A stretch of 64,000 nt of DNA from Betaproteobacteria bacterium LSUCC0117 (GTDB lineage Bacteria; Pseudomonadota; Gammaproteobacteria; Burkholderiales; Burkholderiaceae_C), in NCBI GenBank assembly GCA_030441535.1, contig JAUJFZ010000001.1, positions 214,001 to 278,000 of the forward strand. Reading direction: 5' to 3'. The notes beneath the pieces are model-generated. The model saw only the letters and a list, made by a program, of their open reading frames with translations. It was not told the origin of the DNA and searched no databases. How positions within the stretch are numbered: the stretch's first letter is position 1; every line of letters starts with the position of its first letter. Below are positions 61,146 through 64,000 of the stretch, piece by piece. The position numbers and the translations under genes are program-made.

Positions 61146-61808
61146 ATGGGGCAAGACAATCCTGAGACGGCGGTGCCACCAGCCCGTGTCGACCCGGACC
61201 AAGCAGTTGTTGCGCTCGCTGTTTCCGGTGATGTGCGCGCGTTCGAACTGCTGGTTAGAAAATACCAGCCGCGCATCATTCGCCTGATTGGTCGCTGGGT
61301 GAAAGACAGTGCGAAATGTGAGGACGTGGCCCAGGACGTTTTTATCAGTACATACCGCGCGTTGCCTAATTTTCGCGGTGATGCCCAGTTCTACACTTGG
61401 CTTTACCGCATCGCAGCGAATGCAGCCAAGAAAGCCGCTATTCGTCAGGCGCGTGATCCGGTGAAATTCATGTCCGATCTGCAGCCGGATGGCAGTGACA
61501 CCGAATTTTCTGAGGACCGCTGGGAACCATCCGCGACTGATCCTTCTCAAACTCACGAAGGTGGCCCAGAAGCCGAGGTCGCCTCCCGGGAGATTGCGGC
61601 AGCCGTCAATGAGGCGGTTGACGCACTCCCACCTGAGTTGGCAGAGGCCGTCACACTGCGGGAAATTGAAGGTATGAGTTACGAAGATATCGCATTGGCA
61701 ATGGATTGTCCTATCGGAACGGTCCGGTCGCGCATATTCCGCGCGCGCGAAGCGATTTCGAAACGCATCAAACCCATGCTCAACCGCCAAGGAGGCAAAC
61801 GATGGTGA
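61146..61808 (+). CDS. rpoE: RNA polymerase sigma factor RpoE (ECF type)
   Basis: Sigma factor for envelope stress. 220 residues. Sigma region 2 is the ELLVRKYQPRIIRLIGRWV to ANAAKKAAIR block, with the -10 binding motif DVFISTYRALPNFRGDAQFYTWLYRIA. A linker of about 50 residues follows, then region 4 with LREIEGMSYEDIALAMDCPIGTVRSRIFRAREAI, the -35-binding helix-turn-helix. It is directly followed by its anti-sigma gene with a seven-base overlap. Confidence 0.95.
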   Translation: MGQDNPETAVPPARVDPDQAVVALAVSGDVRAFELLVRKYQPRIIRLIGRWVKDSAKCEDVAQDVFISTYRALPNFRGDAQFYTWLYRIAANAAKKAAIRQARDPVKFMSDLQPDGSDTEFSEDRWEPSATDPSQTHEGGPEAEVASREIAAAVNEAVDALPPELAEAVTLREIEGMSYEDIALAMDCPIGTVRSRIFRAREAISKRIKPMLNRQGGKRW

Positions 61809-62383
61809 AATCCCACAATCCGACTCCCGAAGAAGCGCTGTCAGCTTGGTTGGACGACACCCCCCCGACACCAGCCGACGTCCGCCATTGGCCAGCATCG
61901 GCGCTAAATGAGCCGGATGCGGCGCGAAAGATCGGTACTTACCTGGCCATTGGGAAAGCCTTACGCGGCGGAACTGATGCCGAAGTCGCGTCTGCCGCGC
62001 AGCTGGACGAATTTTGGCAGCGTGTGCAGTCAGGTATCGAGCGTGCGCCCGTTAACAGTCCCAGCGAACCCGCGTTTGAACCGCAAGTGGTCGCCGCGAA
62101 CGATGGGCAATTTAAATGGCGTGCCGTGGCCAGCTTGGCAGTTGGTGCGCTGGCGCTCTCCGCTTGGTTGGCGATCGGCCCGGGGCAATCGGGTAGCGAG
62201 TCGCCTGCTTTAGCGTCGTACACACCAACGTTCGTGCCGGTGATGTCTGCCAACGTATCCGTGGTTCGTGATCCAGAGTTGGACGCGTTCTTAGCGGCCC
62301 ATCGTCAGCGTGGTAGCGCGTCTGCTTTGCAAGGGCCGGTCGGTTTCGTGCGTAACGTGGCCTGGCAGGCGGGAGCGCCTTGA
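61802..62383 (+). CDS. rseA: Anti-sigma-E factor RseA
   Basis: Membrane protein that holds RpoE inactive until it is cleaved under envelope stress. 193 residues: a cytoplasmic sigma-binding domain (EEALSAWLDD and the TYLAIGKALRG segment), a single transmembrane helix at about 107-125 (AVASLAVGALALSAWLAIG), and a periplasmic domain. Start ATG 61802 overlaps rpoE. Sequence identity within the family is low, so position matters for the call. Confidence 0.85.
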   Translation: MVKSHNPTPEEALSAWLDDTPPTPADVRHWPASALNEPDAARKIGTYLAIGKALRGGTDAEVASAAQLDEFWQRVQSGIERAPVNSPSEPAFEPQVVAANDGQFKWRAVASLAVGALALSAWLAIGPGQSGSESPALASYTPTFVPVMSANVSVVRDPELDAFLAAHRQRGSASALQGPVGFVRNVAWQAGAP

Positions 62384-63396
62384 TGCCTCGTATGCGTTGG
62401 TGTGTTGCGGCGCTTTTGTCGGCCCTGATCGGGGCTGGGAGCGCTTACGCACAGACTGGCAGCACCCAAGATGGCTCCGGACTGCGTGATTGGTTGGTTG
62501 AGGTTAATCGGGCGGCCGCGAATCAGCGTTTCGTCGGCACAATGACCATCCGATCAGAGCACCAGACAGCGGCAGCCAAAATTTGGCACTGGGGCAACGG
62601 CCGCGATCAATATGAGCGTGTTGACCTCATGACCGGTGAAGCGCAAACGACATTTCGCCGCAACGACGAAGTTTTGGAGTTTGACCACAGACGCAAGCAA
62701 TTGCGCGTCGAACGCCGTGATGATTTGGGTTTATTTCCAGCGGTTCTGAAGGCGCCGGGTAACACGGTGGGTCAGCACTATGTCATGCAGTCGCTGGGCC
62801 AAGAGCGTGTGGCTGGTGAGTCCGCAACGGGCACCGCATTGCAAGCCAAGGACCTGTGGCGGCATTCGTTTCGTATTTGGCGTTCTGCACAAACCGGGCT
62901 GGTCTTGAAGTGGCAAACACTGGCTCGACCCGAGGGTCCCGTCCTCGAGGAAGTCGCCTACAGCGACATGATGGTCGGGTCGGCCTCAGGGCTGACTGAG
63001 GCACAAATACGTGATTGGATGGCTATGCCCGCCGGTTATGACGTCGTTAATGTGACCACTCAGGGAGTCGATACCGCGCAGCGGCGGTGGCTCGCGCCCC
63101 AGAGCGTGCCTGGCTTCCATCCCATCAGCGCCATGGTAGCACACGCCCCAACTGATGGGGCACCTGGTGCAGCGCGGCAAGGCACACCGCTCACGCAGTG
63201 GGTCTTTTCAGATGGACTAAGCTCCGCCTCCCTATTTATCACCAAAAAGCAAGGTGGCAACGGGACCGGTGCGGCTATCCGAATGGGGGCGACCAGCAGC
63301 GTGGCAAAGCAGGTGGGTGCGTACTGGATCACTGCAGTTGGCGAGGTACCTGTAGCCACCCTTCACGCCCTGATCGATGGTGTTGGGCTGCCTTAA
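62383..63396 (+). CDS. rseB: Sigma-E regulatory protein RseB/MucB
   Basis: Periplasmic protein that binds RseA and delays its cleavage, releasing it when it senses mislocalised lipoprotein or LPS. About 337 residues with a signal peptide ending near GSAYA, then a LolA-like N-terminal domain and a smaller C-terminal domain that ends TLHALIDGVGLP. ATG 62383 overlaps the rseA stop as TGATG. No rseC is present between it and degP. Confidence 0.9.
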   Translation: MPRMRWCVAALLSALIGAGSAYAQTGSTQDGSGLRDWLVEVNRAAANQRFVGTMTIRSEHQTAAAKIWHWGNGRDQYERVDLMTGEAQTTFRRNDEVLEFDHRRKQLRVERRDDLGLFPAVLKAPGNTVGQHYVMQSLGQERVAGESATGTALQAKDLWRHSFRIWRSAQTGLVLKWQTLARPEGPVLEEVAYSDMMVGSASGLTEAQIRDWMAMPAGYDVVNVTTQGVDTAQRRWLAPQSVPGFHPISAMVAHAPTDGAPGAARQGTPLTQWVFSDGLSSASLFITKKQGGNGTGAAIRMGATSSVAKQVGAYWITAVGEVPVATLHALIDGVGLP

Positions 63397-63412
63397 GGCG
63401 CACCGGGTGGTT

Positions 63413-63440
63413 GGAACTTACTTGAATTTTCGTGCTCTGA
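63413..63440 (+). promoter_or_regulatory. Sigma-E-type promoter upstream of degP
   Basis: GGAACTT (63413-63419) and TCTGA (63436-63440), separated by 16 bases, 47 bases before the degP start. This matches the known sigma-E consensus (GGAACTT, 15-17 bases, TCTRA). The gene order, with rpoE just upstream, makes it credible. Confidence 0.75.
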
Positions 63441-63487
63441 CTCACACATCTCAGGTGTTGAGATTGTTTTGAAAGGAAGTGTTGACC

Positions 63488-64000
63488 ATGCAACGCGAGA
63501 GAGACTTCGAGGCCCCGTCGCGGGCCGTGACGACCCGTCGTGGAAGCCGTCCGGGCCGCGGCTTGGTCCTTACATTGGCAGGCGCAGTGTTACTTACAGC
63601 GGCAACCACTTGGACGTTCGCGAGGTTACAGGCACCCATCGTTACCGATGTAACGACTGGTGCGATGGCATCGACGAACCGTACTGACTTTGATCGCACA
63701 AACCTTCATACCGTGTCTGCCCATGCTACTGGGACTTCATCGCCCGTGCTGGTCACTGGACTTCCTGATTTCACTGGGCTTGTAGATCAAGTTGGCCCCT
63801 CAGTCGTAAACATTCGTACCACTGAAAAAGTCACTCCAGGAGCCCGCGGTGGTAATTAACAGAACGAGCAGATGCTTGAGTTCTTCCGTCGATTTGGTAT
63901 TCCTGTTCCCCCTGGTTTTGTTCCGCAACCGGAGGGACGTAACGATCAGCCGGACGGCGAGTCAGAACAGCGGCCCAAAGGTATTGGCTCTGGTTTTGTG
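63488..64000 (+). pseudogene. degP: DegP/MucD periplasmic serine protease with in-frame TAA, 3' end outside the window
   Basis: Probable HtrA-type chaperone-protease of the sigma-E regulon. From ATG 63488 (GGAAG upstream) come a basic N-terminus, a signal-anchor helix at about 26-46, and then DFTGLVDQVGPSVVNIRTTEKV, the start of the trypsin-like domain. Codon 124 is TAA (63857-63859). The same frame continues without shift as QNEQMLEFFRRFGIPVPPGF and ends at the window edge in PKGIGSGFV, as expected for DegP. The catalytic triad lies beyond the window. It is either a nonsense mutation or a sequence error; truncation would remove the protease. Confidence 0.78.

Overview
The window is a gene-dense stretch of bacterial chromosome from a betaproteobacterium, most probably order Burkholderiales. 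The assignment rests on gene order. It carries the neighbourhoods petC-sspA-sspB, secA-argJ-DUF815 ATPase-mutT-yacG-zapD-coaE-pilD-pilC-pilB, the large coxBAC/ctaG/SURF1/ctaA/ctaB cluster with its small Burkholderiales-type accessory genes (DUF2244, DUF2970, DUF2909, a 36-residue assembly peptide), and yceD-rpmF-plsX-fabHDG-acpP-fabF followed by rpoE-rseA-rseB-degP. I see no insertion sequence, prophage, CRISPR array, rRNA operon, toxin-antitoxin pair or restriction system. One tRNA (Thr, UGU) is present. No stretch longer than about 300 bases lacks a gene.

Layout. 1-1830: end of cytochrome c1 (bc1 complex), then sspA/sspB. 1919-1994: tRNA-Thr. 2011-3285: divergent DUF721 and M23 peptidase genes whose starts overlap. 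3400-8794: secA, argJ, an AAA ATPase and a Nudix hydrolase. 8771-13573: leftward yacG, zapD, coaE and the type IV pilus/secretion genes pilD, pilC, pilB. 13633-16347: leftward VWA protein, acetyltransferase and MoxR ATPase. 16475-21185: cytochrome c4 and single metabolic, tRNA-modification and competence-like genes. 21402-31299: the aa3-type cytochrome c oxidase cluster, holding structural subunits, copper chaperones and heme A synthesis. 31330-42457: ferredoxin-type reductase, an epimerase-like protein, a paired acyl-CoA dehydrogenase, purN, prfC, an rRNA methyltransferase, a fatty acid desaturase, ribosomal proteins L28/L33 and thioredoxin reductase. 42641-47020: ftsK-lolA-rarA. 47189-50726: a branched-chain amino acid ABC transporter (livHMGF) without its binding protein. 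50819-53841: lysS, an RsmI-like methyltransferase and maf. 53940-60636: yceD-rpmF and the fatty acid synthesis operon. 60723-64000: a small membrane protein, the sigma-E operon and the beginning of a DegP/MucD protease.

How the genes work together. Respiration dominates. The bc1 end, cytochrome c4, and a complete oxidase with its copper and heme A assembly factors together make a terminal electron transfer chain. Envelope functions form a second theme: SecA, LolA, FtsK, the pilus motor and platform, fatty acid synthesis and the sigma-E stress response.

The content is ordinary core genome and I did not find a convincing new system. The most notable observations are two conserved genes that each carry an in-frame stop codon with homologous-looking coding sequence on both sides: pilB (TGA at 13511-13513) and degP/mucD (TAA at 63857-63859). 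A near-consensus sigma-E promoter lies directly in front of that same degP gene. Other points are a BioC-like methyltransferase that has lost its SAM-binding motif, a structured leader in front of the oxidase cluster, and a terminator-like hairpin directly upstream of rpmF.
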